Assembly: GCF_900250115.1 (NCBI RefSeq)
Contig: NZ_LT984803.1
Location: 1,825,583 to 1,889,582, forward strand
Origin: Cupriavidus taiwanensis
GTDB taxonomy: Bacteria; Pseudomonadota; Gammaproteobacteria; Burkholderiales; Burkholderiaceae
DNA length: 64,000 nt
Direction of reading: 5' to 3'
Shown here: piece by piece, positions 20,937 through 32,735 of the stretch
Layout of the letters: every line of letters starts with the position of its first letter
How positions within the stretch are numbered: position 1 is the first letter of the stretch
Made by a program: the position numbers and the translations under genes
The notes under the pieces: model-generated
Database searches by the model: none
What the model was told of the DNA's origin: nothing
The model's input: the letters and a program-made list of their open reading frames with translations, nothing else

Positions 20937-21815
20937 TCAGCCCTTCTGGGCAGCGGCCACCTGGGCGGCCACTTCAGCGGCGAAGTCGTCCTGCTTCTTC
21001 TCGATGCCTTCGCCCACGACGTACAGGGTGAAACCCTTCACGGTCGTGTTGGCGGCCTTCAGCATCTGCTCGACGGTCTGCTTGTCGTTCTTCACGAACG
21101 GCTGGTTGAACAGCGAGACTTCCTTCAGGTACTTCTGCACCGAACCCTCGACCATCTTGGCGGCGATCTCGGCCGGCTTGCCCGACTCGGCAGCCTTCTG
21201 CTCGGCGATGCTGCGCTCCTTGGCGATCAGGTCGGCGGGGACCTGCTCGGCCGACAGCGACACCGGCTTCATCGCGGCCACGTGCATGGCGACGTCCTTG
21301 GCGGCGGCTTCGTCGCCGTCGAACTCGACCATCACGCCGATACGGGTGCCGTGCAGGTACGAAACCAGCTTGCCGCCGTCGGCGTAACGCACAAAGCGGC
21401 GGATCGTCATGTTCTCCCCGATCTTGCCGATCAGGGCGGTACGGGTGGCTTCAACGCTCACGCCGTCGATTTCCAGCGCCGACAGCGCGGCCACGTCGGC
21501 CGGGTTCTGCCTGGCGACCAGTTCGGCCACCTTGGCCGAGAACGCCAGGAAGTCGTCGTTCTTGGAGACGAAATCGGTCTCGCAGTTCAGTTCGACCAGC
21601 GCACCGGTGGTGCCGTCGATGAAAGAAGCGACCACGCCCTCGGCGGTCACGCGCGAGGCGGCCTTGCTGGCCTTGTTGCCCAGCTTGACGCGCAGCAGCT
21701 CTTCAGCCTTGTTCAGGTCGCCGTCGGCCTCGGTCAGGGCCTTCTTGCATTCCATCATCGGCGCGTCGGTCTTCGCGCGCAGTTCTGCAACCATGCTTGC
21801 GGTAATTGCCGCCAT
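20937..21815 (-). CDS. tsf: Elongation factor Ts
   Basis: Guanine-nucleotide exchange factor that recycles EF-Tu-GDP. 292 residues. The N-terminal UBA-like domain ([20 protein letters not shown] then [19 protein letters not shown]) and the core with [15 protein letters not shown], the strongly conserved TDFV motif that touches EF-Tu, are both visible. The second subdomain runs from [14 protein letters not shown] to [26 protein letters not shown] precedes the ATG at 21815. It follows rpsB, but a strong hairpin separates the two genes. Confidence 0.98.
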   Translation of the reverse strand: MAAITASMVAELRAKTDAPMMECKKALTEADGDLNKAEELLRVKLGNKASKAASRVTAEGVVASFIDGTTGALVELNCETDFVSKNDDFLAFSAKVAELVARQNPADVAALSALEIDGVSVEATRTALIGKIGENMTIRRFVRYADGGKLVSYLHGTRIGVMVEFDGDEAAAKDVAMHVAAMKPVSLSAEQVPADLIAKERSIAEQKAAESGKPAEIAAKMVEGSVQKYLKEVSLFNQPFVKNDKQTVEQMLKAANTTVKGFTLYVVGEGIEKKQDDFAAEVAAQVAAAQKG

Positions 21816-21935
21816 TTGTCACTCCTTGAATGGTTCGCGCCGGCTGCCGGCAGTCGCCCGCGGCACCCGGTCGGTGGGTCTTCAGCGCACCCGCGGCAGA
21901 TCTTGCCTGCGGCGGATGACAACAATTCAAATTCG

Positions 21936-21968
21936 AAAAAAGGGGGCGCCAGATGTGCCCCCTTTTTT
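21936..21968 (-). terminator. Terminator/attenuator between rpsB and tsf
   Basis: AAAAAAGGGGGC (21936-21947) and GCCCCCTTTTTT (21957-21968) form a perfect 12-bp stem with a 9-base loop and a T-tract on both strands. It stands about 130 bases after the rpsB stop and 120 bases before tsf, on their shared direction. It should end many rpsB transcripts and let a fraction through to tsf and the genes beyond, setting their ratio. Confidence 0.88.
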
Positions 21969-22097
21969 CCCTGCTGCCGAAGTACCCCGGCTTGCGCCCT
22001 GCGCGCTGCCCGGCGTGCCGGGCGGCAGGCGATGCCTGCCTGTCGTGTGTTGACGTGCGCGCTATCGGGTTCCTTTCAGCAGCAGGCCGGGAGGCGT

Positions 22098-22841
22098 TCA
22101 GCCTTCCTGCACTTCGACGAATTCGTCGTCGCCGCGGGCGGCTTCAACGACTTCCTGCACCGCATTGGCACGGCCTTCCAGGATCGCGTCAGCCACGCCG
22201 CGCACGTACAGGGCCACGGCCTTGCTCGAGTCGTCGTTGCCCGGGATCACGTAATCGATGCCTTCCGGCGAGTGGTTGGTATCGACCACGCCGATCACGG
22301 GGATGCCCAGCTTGTTGGCTTCGGTCACGGCGATCTTGTGGTAGCCGACGTCGACCACGAAAATCGCGTCAGGCACGCCGCCCATTTCCTTGATGCCGCC
22401 GATCGACTTTTCCAGCTTGATCATCTCGCGCTCGAACATCAGCGCTTCCTTCTTGCTCATGGTTTCCAGCGCGCCGGCTTCCTTGGCAGCTTCCATGTCC
22501 TTCAGGCGCTTGATCGAGGTCTTGACCGTCTTGAAGTTGGTCAGCATGCCGCCGAGCCAGCGGGCGTCGACGTAGGGCATGCCGGCACGGCCAGCTTCTT
22601 CAGCCAGGATTTCGCGCGACTGGCGCTTGGTGCCCACGAAAAGGATGGTGCCGCGATTGGCCGCCAGCTGACGCACGTACTTCATGGCGTCCTGGAACAT
22701 CGGCAGCGTCTTTTCGAGGTTGATGATGTGGATCTTGTTGCGGTGGCCGAAGATGAAGGGGGCCATCTTCGGGTTCCAGAAGCGGGTCTGGTGGCCGAAG
22801 TGGCAACCGGCTTCCAGCATTTCGCGCATGGTCACGGACAT
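22098..22841 (-). CDS. rpsB: 30S ribosomal protein S2
   Basis: Small-subunit protein that binds late and helps dock S1. The 247-residue translation begins [20 protein letters not shown] and continues [20 protein letters not shown], with [40 protein letters not shown] and [20 protein letters not shown], all S2 landmarks, and a short acidic tail. The ATG at 22841 has GGAG upstream; the open frame further upstream is not conserved. It is the first gene of the long minus-strand series and has a good promoter at about 23000. Confidence 0.98.
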   Translation of the reverse strand: MSVTMREMLEAGCHFGHQTRFWNPKMAPFIFGHRNKIHIINLEKTLPMFQDAMKYVRQLAANRGTILFVGTKRQSREILAEEAGRAGMPYVDARWLGGMLTNFKTVKTSIKRLKDMEAAKEAGALETMSKKEALMFEREMIKLEKSIGGIKEMGGVPDAIFVVDVGYHKIAVTEANKLGIPVIGVVDTNHSPEGIDYVIPGNDDSSKAVALYVRGVADAILEGRANAVQEVVEAARGDDEFVEVQEG

Positions 22842-23175
22842 GTAAATCTCCAAAGGGTTAGGTCTGAAGCCCGCCCCGACATTCCTGAAAAGGAACACCC
22901 CGGATAGGCGGGCCAGCGATTTCAAGCGGCAGGAAGGGCCCTGCCAAAAACCGAACCGGCCGGCGCAATTGCTGCAGCGCAACCAGGTCAGCCCGCTATT
23001 CTAGCAACAAAAGCGCCGCCCGCTCAAGCCGCCCCGACCTCTTGCGCCACTGGCGCCCGCTTCCGGACGACTTGGAACAGGCTGCGATCCGCCCTCGATG
23101 GTGCGATAATCCCACTTTGATCCTTCTTTTCCGGCGTGGCCAGAGGCCCCGCCATCACTTTTCTGGCGACGCAGC
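22842..23175. other. Divergent rpsB-map intergenic region
   Basis: A 334-base gap without a credible gene. It contains a good minus-strand promoter for rpsB, listed separately, giving a leader of about 150 bases upstream of rpsB. For map on the plus strand a GATAAT box sits at 23105-23110, but its -35 region is poor. I found no clear S2-binding RNA structure by eye, although S2 autoregulation via the leader is known in E. coli. Confidence 0.6.
22998..23027 (-). promoter_or_regulatory. rpsB: Promoter of the rpsB-tsf-pyrH series
   Basis: Reading on the minus strand, TTGAGC (23027-23022) and TAGAAT (23003-22998) are 18 bases apart. This is the best sigma-70 match in the divergent gap and is well placed for the strongly expressed rpsB. 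Confidence 0.65.
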
Positions 23176-23994
23176 ATGAGCATTTACCTGAACACGGCCG
23201 AAGACATCGCCCACATGCGCGTGGCTTGCCGCCTTGCCTCCGAAGTCCTCGACTACATCACGCCCTTCGTGCAGCCCGGCGTCACCACCGGCGAACTCGA
23301 CCGCCTGTGCCACGCCTATATGCGCGACGTGCAGGGCACCGTGCCGGCGCCGCTGAACTATGCGCCCCCCGGCTACCCGCCCTTCCCCGGCGCGATCTGC
23401 ACCTCGGTCAACGACGTGATCTGCCACGGCATTCCGGGCGAGCGGGTGCTCAAGAGCGGCGACGCGGTCAATCTCGACATCACCGTCATCACCAAGGATG
23501 GTTATTACGGCGACACCAGCCGCATGTTCATCGTCGGCGAGGGCTCGATCCTGGCCAAGCGCCTGGCGCAGGTAACCTATGAGTGCATGTGGAAGGGCAT
23601 CGCGCAAGTGCGCCATGGCGCGCGCCTGGGCGATATCGGCCACGCCATCCAGGTGCACGCCGAGGCCGCCGGCTACAGCGTGGTGCGCGAATACTGCGGC
23701 CACGGCATCGGCAAGAACTTCCATGAAGACCCGCAGATCCTGCACTATGGCCGTCCCGGCACCGGCGCCGAGATCAAGGCCGGCATGATCTTCACGGTGG
23801 AGCCGATGATCAACGCCGGCAAGCGCGATATCCGCACCATGCCCGACCAGTGGACCGTGAAGACCCGCGACCGCAGCCTGTCGGCACAGTGGGAGCACAC
23901 GGTGCTGGTCACCGAGACCGGCTACGAGGTACTGACGGTGTCCGCCGGCACCCCGGCGCCGCCGGCCTTCATTACCGATTCCGTGGCGGCCTGA
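23176..23994 (+). CDS. map: Type I methionine aminopeptidase
   Basis: Removes the initiator methionine from nascent proteins after deformylation. 272 residues, a pita-bread fold. Active-site residues by position: His 84 in SVNDVICHGIPG, Asp 101 in AVNLDITVI, Asp 112 in GYYGDTSRMF, the His in REYCGHGIGKNFHEDP, and the Glu residues of FTVEPMINAG and AQWEHTVLVTE. The first 20 residues lack a zinc-finger extension, as in type Ia enzymes. It is divergent from rpsB and ends at its own terminator just before glnD. Its functional partner def is about 4.6 kb away. Confidence 0.97.
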   Translation: MSIYLNTAEDIAHMRVACRLASEVLDYITPFVQPGVTTGELDRLCHAYMRDVQGTVPAPLNYAPPGYPPFPGAICTSVNDVICHGIPGERVLKSGDAVNLDITVITKDGYYGDTSRMFIVGEGSILAKRLAQVTYECMWKGIAQVRHGARLGDIGHAIQVHAEAAGYSVVREYCGHGIGKNFHEDPQILHYGRPGTGAEIKAGMIFTVEPMINAGKRDIRTMPDQWTVKTRDRSLSAQWEHTVLVTETGYEVLTVSAGTPAPPAFITDSVAA

Positions 23995-24010
23995 CGCCGC
24001 GCAGAAGCCA

Positions 24011-24038
24011 GGGCGCCTGACCGGGCGCCCTTCTTTTT
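24011..24038 (+). terminator. Rho-independent terminator of map
   Basis: GGGCGCC and GGCGCCC form a 7-bp stem with a short loop, followed by TTCTTTTT. It starts 17 bases after the map stop and ends only seven bases before the first possible glnD start codon, so any glnD transcript from map must read through it. Confidence 0.8.
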
Positions 24039-24044
24039 CCAGCC

Positions 24045-26654
24045 GTGCCCAACAACCCTTCCGCCCTCTCCATGGACACCACGCCGGAACTGCTGCTGGC
24101 CGCGCGCGTGCGCGACCGGCTCAAAGCCGACAAGCAGGCGCTGTTTGCGGACTTCAGCATCAGCGCCAATGCCGGCACGCTGACCACGCGGCTGCGCCGC
24201 GCCGTCGATGCCGCGCTGGGCGAGGCCTGGCGCGGGCTGGCGATGCCCGCCGACGCGGCGCTGGTGGCGGTGGGCGGCTACGGCCGCGGCGAACTGTTCC
24301 CGTACTCGGACGTCGACGTGCTGCTGCTGCTGCCGGCCGAGCCCGACCGGGATACCGCGGGCAAGCTGGAACGCTTTATCGGCCTGTGCTGGGACCTCGG
24401 CCTCGAGATCGGCTCGGCGGTGCGCACGGTCGATGACTGCATCCGCGAATCGCGCCAGGACGTCACCATCCAGACCTCGCTGCTCGAGGCGCGCCTGCTG
24501 ACCGGCAACCCCAAGCTGTTCGAGGCGCTGCGCGGCCGCTACCAGGCCGACCTGGACCCGGCGGCGTTCTTCCAGGCCAAGCTGCTGGAAATGCGCCAGC
24601 GCCATGCCAAGTACCAGGACACGCCGTACGCGCTCGAGCCCAACTGCAAGGAGAGCCCCGGGGGGCTGCGCGACCTGCAGGTGATCCTGTGGATGACCAA
24701 GGCCGCGGGCCTCGGCGACAGCTGGAAGGAACTGTTCGAGAAGGGCCTGCTGACGGAGCGCGAAGCGCAGGAGCTGGCCCGCAACGAGCGCCTGCTGAAG
24801 ACCATCCGCGCGCGCCTGCACCTGGTCGCCGGACGCCGCCAGGACGTGCTGGTGTTCGACCTTCAGACCGCGCTGGCCGAGGCCTTCGGCTACCGCCAGA
24901 ACGCCCACAAGCGCGCCAGCGAGCAGCTGATGCGGCGCTACTACTGGGCCGCCAAGGCGGTGACCCAGCTCAACAGCGTGCTGCTGCTCAATATCGAGGC
25001 GATGCTGTTCCCGAGCGAGTCGCAGGTGACGCGCGTGCTCAACGAGCGCTTCGTCGAGCGCCAGGGCATGCTGGAGATCACCAGCGACGACATCTACGAG
25101 CGCGACCCGCACGCCATCCTCGAAACCTTCCTGCTGTACGAGCGCACGCCCGGCGTGAAGGGGCTGGCGCCGCGCACGCTGCGCGGCCTCTACAACGCGC
25201 GCACGGTGATGGACGCGCGCTGGCGCAACGACCCCGAGAACCGCCGGCTGTTCCTGGCCATCGTGCAGGAGCCGCAGGGCATCACCCATGCGCTGCGGCT
25301 GATGAACCAGACCAGCGTGCTGGGCCGCTACCTGATCAACTTCCGCCGCATCGTCGGCCAGATGCAGCACGACCTGTTCCACGTCTACACCGTGGACCAG
25401 CACATCCTGATGGTGGTGCGCAACATGCGCCGCTTCGCCATCGTCGAGCACACCCACGAGTTCCCGTTCTGCAGCCAGCTGATGGCCAGTTTCGACAAGC
25501 CCTGGGTGCTGTGGGTGGCGGCGCTGTTCCATGACATCGCCAAGGGCCGCGGCGGCGACCATTCCCGCCTCGGCACCGTCGATGCGCGCCGCTTCTGCAA
25601 GCAGCACGGCATCGCGCGCGAAGACGCGGACCTGATCTGCTGGCTGGTCGAGCACCACCTCACCATGAGCCACGTCGCGCAGAAGCAGGACCTGACCGAC
25701 CCGGACGTGGTCCATGCCTTTGCCGAAGTGGTCGGCAGCGAACGCTACCTGACCGCGCTTTACCTGCTGACCGTGGCCGATATCCGCGGCACCAGCCCAA
25801 AGGTGTGGAATGCCTGGAAGGGCAAGCTGCTGGAAGACCTGTACCACATCACGCTGCGCGTGCTGGGCGGCGCCCGGGTCGACTCGCATTCGCTGTGGTC
25901 GCAACGCAAGGAAGACACCATCTCGGAGCTGCGCCTGAAGGCGTTCGATCCGGCGCTGGGCAAGTCGCTGTGGGCGCAGCTCGACGTGGCCTTCTTCCTG
26001 CGCCACGATTCGCACGATATCGCCTGGCTCACGCGCCATCTCTACAACAAGGTCGACAGCCCGGTGCCGGTGGTCAAGGCGCGCGTGTCGCCGGCCGGCG
26101 AAGGGCTGCAGGTGGCGGTCTACATCAAGGACCAGCCCGACCTGTTCGCGCGCATCTGCGGCTATTTCGAGCGCAAGGCGTTCTCGATCCAGGACGCCAA
26201 GATCCACACCACGCGCCACGGCTACGCGCTCGATACGTTCCAGGTCACCGATCCCGGCATGGCCGGCGATGGCGGCAATTACCGCGACATCATCGCGCTG
26301 GTCGAGCATGAGCTGTGCGAGCGGCTGCGCCTGCAGGGCGCGCTGCCCGAGCCCACGCAAGGACGGCTGTCGCGCCAGTCGCGCAGCTTCCCGATCAAGC
26401 CGCGCGTCGACCTGCGCCCGGACGAGCGCGGCCAGTATTACCTGCTGTCGCTGTCCGCCAACGACCGCACCGGCCTGCTGTACGCCATCGCCCGCGTACT
26501 GGCACGGCATCGCGTGTCCGTGCACACGGCACGCATCAACACCCTGGGCGAACGCGTCGAAGACGTGTTCCTGGTAGACGGCAGCCGCCTGGCCGCCGAC
26601 AACCGATTGCAGATTCAGCTTGAACAGGACTTGCTCGCCGCCCTCGCCATCTGA
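24045..26654 (+). CDS. glnD: PII uridylyltransferase/uridylyl-removing enzyme
   Basis: The nitrogen sensor that uridylylates PII proteins when glutamine is low and removes UMP when it is high. 869 residues in four parts. The nucleotidyltransferase domain has [16 protein letters not shown] at 77-92 and the two metal Asp residues. A helical region ([18 protein letters not shown]) follows. The HD hydrolase domain has [17 protein letters not shown] near residue 495. Two C-terminal ACT domains (about 685-770 and 795-869, the second ending in [20 protein letters not shown]) bind glutamine. The frame starts with GTG at 24045; an ATG at 24072 ([20 protein letters not shown]) is an equally good start. 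Neither has a visible Shine-Dalgarno sequence. Confidence 0.97.
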   Translation: MPNNPSALSMDTTPELLLAARVRDRLKADKQALFADFSISANAGTLTTRLRRAVDAALGEAWRGLAMPADAALVAVGGYGRGELFPYSDVDVLLLLPAEPDRDTAGKLERFIGLCWDLGLEIGSAVRTVDDCIRESRQDVTIQTSLLEARLLTGNPKLFEALRGRYQADLDPAAFFQAKLLEMRQRHAKYQDTPYALEPNCKESPGGLRDLQVILWMTKAAGLGDSWKELFEKGLLTEREAQELARNERLLKTIRARLHLVAGRRQDVLVFDLQTALAEAFGYRQNAHKRASEQLMRRYYWAAKAVTQLNSVLLLNIEAMLFPSESQVTRVLNERFVERQGMLEITSDDIYERDPHAILETFLLYERTPGVKGLAPRTLRGLYNARTVMDARWRNDPENRRLFLAIVQEPQGITHALRLMNQTSVLGRYLINFRRIVGQMQHDLFHVYTVDQHILMVVRNMRRFAIVEHTHEFPFCSQLMASFDKPWVLWVAALFHDIAKGRGGDHSRLGTVDARRFCKQHGIAREDADLICWLVEHHLTMSHVAQKQDLTDPDVVHAFAEVVGSERYLTALYLLTVADIRGTSPKVWNAWKGKLLEDLYHITLRVLGGARVDSHSLWSQRKEDTISELRLKAFDPALGKSLWAQLDVAFFLRHDSHDIAWLTRHLYNKVDSPVPVVKARVSPAGEGLQVAVYIKDQPDLFARICGYFERKAFSIQDAKIHTTRHGYALDTFQVTDPGMAGDGGNYRDIIALVEHELCERLRLQGALPEPTQGRLSRQSRSFPIKPRVDLRPDERGQYYLLSLSANDRTGLLYAIARVLARHRVSVHTARINTLGERVEDVFLVDGSRLAADNRLQIQLEQDLLAALAI

Positions 26655-26676
26655 GGCGGGCGGGCAGCATCAACAT

Positions 26677-28434
26677 ATGACCGACAGCAATTCGCCGAAG
26701 CGCAAGACGCTAGGCATCAAGGCCGCCAGCGAAACCGGCACGGCCGCGCGCAAGGGCGGCAACCGCCCGGTGCGGGTTTCAGACCTGAACCGTAACCGCG
26801 TGCGGGCCGTGACCGAAGGCATCAAGCGCGCGCAGCAAAGTGATGGTGGCAAGAGTGCCGGCCGCCGCGCGCCAGGCGAAGCGCAAGCCGGCGGCGACGT
26901 GCGCAAGCCGCGCCCGCCGCGCCCCGCTGACGGCGAGCGCCAGGCGCGGCCACGACGCCCCGAGGGCGAAGCGCGTGCGCCGCGGCGCTTTGGTGACGAC
27001 GAAAGCCGTCCGCGCCGCTATGGCGACGATCGCGGCGAAGCGCGTCCGCGCCGTGCTGGCGATGACCGTGGCGAAGCCCGTCCCCGCCGTTTCGAAGGCG
27101 GCGAAGCGCGCCCGCCACGACGCTTCGGCGACGACGACAATCGTCCGCGCCGTGCTGGCAATGACCGCGGCGAAGCGCGTCCGCGCCGCTTCGAAGGCGG
27201 CGAAGCGCGCCCGCCGCGACGCTTCGGCGACGACGACAACCGTCCGCGCCGCACCGGCGGTGACCGCGCCGAAGCGCGCCCGCGCCGCTTCGAAGGCAGC
27301 GAAGCGCGTCCGCCGCGACGCTTCGGCGATGACGACAACCGTCCGCGCCGCACTGGCGACGATCGTGGCGAGGCGCGACCGCGCCGCTTCGAAGGCGCTG
27401 ACACTCGCCCGCGCCGCTTTGGCGACGACGAAAACCGCCCGCGCCGCTTCGAGAATGCCGACTCGCGTCCGCGCCGCCATGGCGATGACGACAAGCGCCC
27501 GCGCCCCGCGCCGTCGGGCGAACGCCGCCGCGAAGGCACGGCGCCGGCACGCCGCTTCAGCGACGCGGCCGACCGTATCCGCACTGCCGGCCCGGCACGC
27601 CAGCACGCACCGGCCGCGCGCCAGGAAAAGCCTGCCCCGGTCCGCGACGAGTCCACCCACGACGACGGCCTGGTACGGCTGTCCAAGCGCATGTCCGAAC
27701 TCGGCCTGTGCTCGCGCCGCGAGGCCGACGAATGGATCCCGCGCGGCTGGGTGCTGGTCGACGGCAAGCCCGTGACCGAACTCGGCAGCCGCATCCGCCC
27801 CGACGCCGAGATCGAGATCCTGCAGGAAGCGCGTTCCGAGCAAGGCGAGCGCGTCACCGTGCTGCTGAACAAGCCGGTGGGCTACGTTTCGGGCCAGGCC
27901 GAGGACGGCTACGAGCCCGCCGCGGCGCTGTTTGCCCCCGAGAACCAGTGGGAAGGCGATCCCACGCGCAAGCGCTTCGCGCCGTGGCAGCGCAAGAACC
28001 TGGCGCCGGCCGGCCGCCTCGATATCGACTCCACCGGCCTGCTGGTGCTGACGCAGGACGGCCGCGTCGCGCGCGCGCTGATCGGCGAGGACTCGACCGT
28101 CGAGAAGGAATACCTGGTGCGCGTGGTCTGGCACTCGCCGCACGGGCCGGTCGAGCGCAACATCAGCGCGGAATTCCCCGCCGACGACCTCGAACTGCTG
28201 CGCCACGGCCTGTCGCTCGACGGCGTGCCGCTCAGGCCGGCCAAGGTCAGCTGGCAGAACGAAGAGCAACTGCGCTTCGTGCTGCGCGAGGGCCGCAAGC
28301 GCCAGATCCGCCGCATGTGCGAGCAGGTCGGGCTGCAGGTGGTGGGCCTCAAGCGCGTGCGTATGGGACGGGTGGTGCTGGGGGATCTGCCGCCGGGCAA
28401 GTGGAGGTTCCTGGGGCAGTTCGAGAAGTTCTGA
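26677..28434 (+). CDS. rluB: Ribosomal large-subunit pseudouridine synthase (RluB type) with a long repeat-rich tail
   Basis: The C-terminal half (from about residue 330) is a complete RsuA/RluB-family enzyme. An S4 RNA-binding domain ([20 protein letters not shown]) leads into the catalytic core with [17 protein letters not shown], whose Asp is the nucleophile, and [20 protein letters not shown] near the end. RluB modifies 23S rRNA around position 2605 (E. coli numbering). The first 320 residues are very different: a disordered Arg/Asp/Pro-rich region with three near-identical 33-residue repeats of the [10 protein letters not shown] ... [11 protein letters not shown] type. I start at the ATG 26677 ([19 protein letters not shown]), 23 bases after glnD; an upstream in-frame start would overlap glnD. 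A terminator follows. Confidence 0.92.
   Translation: MTDSNSPKRKTLGIKAASETGTAARKGGNRPVRVSDLNRNRVRAVTEGIKRAQQSDGGKSAGRRAPGEAQAGGDVRKPRPPRPADGERQARPRRPEGEARAPRRFGDDESRPRRYGDDRGEARPRRAGDDRGEARPRRFEGGEARPPRRFGDDDNRPRRAGNDRGEARPRRFEGGEARPPRRFGDDDNRPRRTGGDRAEARPRRFEGSEARPPRRFGDDDNRPRRTGDDRGEARPRRFEGADTRPRRFGDDENRPRRFENADSRPRRHGDDDKRPRPAPSGERRREGTAPARRFSDAADRIRTAGPARQHAPAARQEKPAPVRDESTHDDGLVRLSKRMSELGLCSRREADEWIPRGWVLVDGKPVTELGSRIRPDAEIEILQEARSEQGERVTVLLNKPVGYVSGQAEDGYEPAAALFAPENQWEGDPTRKRFAPWQRKNLAPAGRLDIDSTGLLVLTQDGRVARALIGEDSTVEKEYLVRVVWHSPHGPVERNISAEFPADDLELLRHGLSLDGVPLRPAKVSWQNEEQLRFVLREGRKRQIRRMCEQVGLQVVGLKRVRMGRVVLGDLPPGKWRFLGQFEKF
27124..27417. repeat. 99-bp tandem repeat encoding the RluB tail
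   Basis: Units start at 27124, 27223 and 27322, spaced exactly 99 bases, each encoding about 33 residues ([10 protein letters not shown] at the front, [11 protein letters not shown] at the back). Partial, more diverged units lie on both sides from about 26990 to 27500. Because the unit is a multiple of three, copy-number changes keep the frame. Confidence 0.92.
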
Positions 28435-28442
28435 TAAAAAGA

Positions 28443-28469
28443 AAAGCGGCCGGGACGGCCGCTTTCTTT
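28443..28469 (+). terminator. Rho-independent terminator of rluB
   Basis: AAAGCGGCCG and CGGCCGCTTT form a 10-bp perfect stem with a GGA loop, followed by CTTTG. It begins nine bases after the rluB stop. Confidence 0.85.
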
Positions 28470-28516
28470 GATGGGTTTTGGCAAATCGCCACACCCTCAT
28501 TTCCCTACCGCCGGTG

Positions 28517-28549
28517 TGCTCCCTCTTCCGCAAGCGGGAGAGAAGAGCA
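28517..28549. repeat. Palindromic intergenic repeat, copy 1 (degenerate)
   Basis: TGCTCCCTCTTCCGCAAGCGGGAGAGAAGAGCA-like palindrome (centre CCGCAAGCGG) in the gap between convergent rluB and def. It matches the cores at 40033-40061 and 43910-43959 with a few changes, so this is one family of dispersed intergenic repeats. Confidence 0.75.
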
Positions 28550-28571
28550 GGCCAGAGGTCATTCTGCGCCG

Positions 28572-29105
28572 TCAATCGTCGCCGTTCGCCGGCAAATCCG
28601 GAAACAGGATCTCGGTAAACCCGAAGTTCGAAAAATCCCTGATCCGCATCGGATAAAGAATCCCCTGCAGGTGGTCGCACTCGTGCTGCACCACGCGCGC
28701 ATGGAAGCCCTCGGCGACGCGTTCGATGCGGTTGCCCATCAGGTCGTAGCCGCTGTACTTCAGCCGCAGGTGCCGCGGCACCACGCCGCGCAGGCCCGGC
28801 ACCGACAGGCAGCCTTCCCAGCCGTCCTCCATCTCGTCGGACTGCATTTCCAGCACCGGATTGATCAGCACGGTCTTGGGCACGGTCGGCGCTTCCGGGT
28901 AGCGCGGATTGCGGTCGAAGCCGAAGATCACCACCTGCAGGTCCACGCCGATCTGCGGCGCCGCCAGGCCCGCGCCGTTGGCGTGGTCCATGGTGTCGAA
29001 CATGTCTTCGATCAGCGTGCGCAGCTCCGGCGTGTTGAAGCGCTCCACCGGCCGCGCCACCTGCAGCAGGCGCGCATCGCCCATCTTGAGAATCTCGCGG
29101 ATCAT
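28572..29105 (-). CDS. def: Peptide deformylase
   Basis: Removes the formyl group from the N-terminal methionine of new proteins, ahead of Map. 177 residues with all three metal-binding motifs in order: [11 protein letters not shown] at about 45-54, [11 protein letters not shown] with metal-ligand Cys 99, and HECDH at 141-145. The frame stays open far upstream into ligA, but the ATG at 29105 gives the family N-terminus [20 protein letters not shown]. It lies 14 bases downstream of ligA on the same strand, so it is probably co-transcribed. Confidence 0.97.
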   Translation of the reverse strand: MIREILKMGDARLLQVARPVERFNTPELRTLIEDMFDTMDHANGAGLAAPQIGVDLQVVIFGFDRNPRYPEAPTVPKTVLINPVLEMQSDEMEDGWEGCLSVPGLRGVVPRHLRLKYSGYDLMGNRIERVAEGFHARVVQHECDHLQGILYPMRIRDFSNFGFTEILFPDLPANGDD

Positions 29106-29119
29106 GGTTGTATTCCCGG

Positions 29120-31261
<2,142 letters not shown>

Positions 31262-32629
31262 CTAGTTGCTGAACAGGCGCAGCGCCACCGGCGAACCGGC
31301 CGGCATGCCGCGTGCTTCCAGCTTCTGGTACAGCGTTTCGAGCTGGGTGAAGATGGCGACGAACGAGGCTTCGGTGAGCGGCCGCATATTGTCGTCGACC
31401 AGTTGCGCCCCCATGCGCTGCGCCAGCGTATGGCCGTACTCGCACACGGTCTTGAACGGCTTGGCGGCCTGGTCGGCCACCGGCACGTCGAGCAGCAGCG
31501 TGATCTGGCGGCCGGCCTTGACGGTGAGATCGTCGCGCAGGAAGTTGGTGTCGCCGAACTGCAGCGTGAACAGCGGGCGCTGCACGCCCTCGGCATTGGC
31601 CTGGTAGCGGATAAAGCGGGTGCCGTCGCGCGACAGCACCAGCCCGTCCTGCGTCGCCACGTTCTGCACATAGGCGGCCGACCATGGCGCGCCGTCGGAG
31701 ATCACGTTGACGCCCAGCTGCACGTCGCAAGCGGCGGCGAAGCCGTCGAGCTCGCGCGCGTTGGCCACGGTCTCGCCCATGTCGGGCAGGTCGGCCGAGG
31801 CGTCGAGCGATTCGGCCAGCGACTCGACCGCGGTGACGAATTCCGAGAACTCGAGCGCGTTGAGCGGGCCGCCGCGGTTGGCCAGCTGCACGCCGACCTG
31901 CAGGTCTTCGTACTGATGGCCGGCGGTGACGGGCTCCCAGGCGTTGGCTTCGGCGCGCAGGCCTTCGATATGGACCGGCTTGGTGCCGGCGCGGCGCAGC
32001 CGGCCGGTCAGCGGCAGGATGCGGTCGCCGGAGGCCTTGCGCTCCAGATGCAGCGGCACTATGCAGTCGATCAGCGGGTCGACCACGGCCGGTGCGGGCT
32101 GGCCATCCGGCACGGCGGCGACCGGCCCCTGCACCGGCGCCGGCGCCGGTGCAGGTGCAGGTGCAGGTGTGGCGGCAACCGCGGGGGCGGGTGCCGGGGC
32201 CATGCCGGCTTCGACCGCATCGGCCTGGTCCGCCTCATCGGCCGCGGCACGCGTCGCGGCCGCTGCCAGGGCAACTTCCTCGGCGACGGCCTCGTCGGCA
32301 TCGGCGGTGCTGGCCGCAGCGACAGCGGCGGCAGCGGCGTGGTTGTTGCCGGCCACGGCGGCCGCCCCGGCGCCGGCTGCTGCCTGGGCAAGCGTCGGCT
32401 CGCGCCGCGGCGGCTGCTCGGCGGCGGCCTCGTGCAGGCGCGCGGCGGTTTCCGGCGTGGTGCTCTGGCCGACCACCGGCTCGCGCATCGGCGGCAGGTC
32501 GTCCTCGGGCCGCAGCTCGCGCGGGCGGCGCGCCTTGCGAATCTGCCACTGGTTGTAGCCGAACACCAGCACCACGAAAACCAGGCCGGCGACGATCAGC
32601 GCGGTCTGCAGGTCCATGTTGAGCTTCAT
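31262..32629 (-). CDS. zipA: ZipA-like cell-division protein
   Basis: A 455-residue protein with an N-terminal membrane anchor (LQTALIVAGLVFVVLVFGYN) and a short basic stretch (QIRKARRPREL). A long Ala/Pro/Glu-rich disordered linker of about 150 residues follows, including an APAPAPAPAP run. The C-terminal domain (from about residue 170; ILPLTGRLRRAGTKPVHIEG and LDVPVADQAAKPFKTVCEYG) resembles the ZipA FtsZ-binding domain. The layout anchor-linker-globular domain is that of ZipA, which tethers FtsZ to the membrane. The position smc-zipA-ligA is conserved in proteobacteria and supports the call. The linker and domain differ from E. coli, so function in FtsZ binding is inferred. Confidence 0.85.
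   Translation of the reverse strand: MKLNMDLQTALIVAGLVFVVLVFGYNQWQIRKARRPRELRPEDDLPPMREPVVGQSTTPETAARLHEAAAEQPPRREPTLAQAAAGAGAAAVAGNNHAAAAAVAAASTADADEAVAEEVALAAAATRAAADEADQADAVEAGMAPAPAPAVAATPAPAPAPAPAPVQGPVAAVPDGQPAPAVVDPLIDCIVPLHLERKASGDRILPLTGRLRRAGTKPVHIEGLRAEANAWEPVTAGHQYEDLQVGVQLANRGGPLNALEFSEFVTAVESLAESLDASADLPDMGETVANARELDGFAAACDVQLGVNVISDGAPWSAAYVQNVATQDGLVLSRDGTRFIRYQANAEGVQRPLFTLQFGDTNFLRDDLTVKAGRQITLLLDVPVADQAAKPFKTVCEYGHTLAQRMGAQLVDDNMRPLTEASFVAIFTQLETLYQKLEARGMPAGSPVALRLFSN
32135..32172. repeat. GC-rich microsatellite in the ZipA-like linker
   Basis: Repeated GGCGCC and GGTGCA hexamers encode the alternating Ala-Pro run of the linker. Such a run keeps the linker extended; unit changes keep the frame. 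Confidence 0.6.
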
Positions 32630-32735
32630 GCTGCAGTCTCCAAAGCGCCGCGGTTGGTTACAGCACGGTAGTGTCGGTTGCGCGCAGCATTCGCGGACGT
32701 GCGCTTCCCCGCTGCGCGGGGTCCCTGCTTACTGC

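Noticed and set aside
27124..27417. Regular 99-bp repeats considered as a CRISPR array
   Set aside because: Repeats are contiguous without spacers, lie inside an open reading frame, and encode a regular peptide repeat; no cas genes are present.
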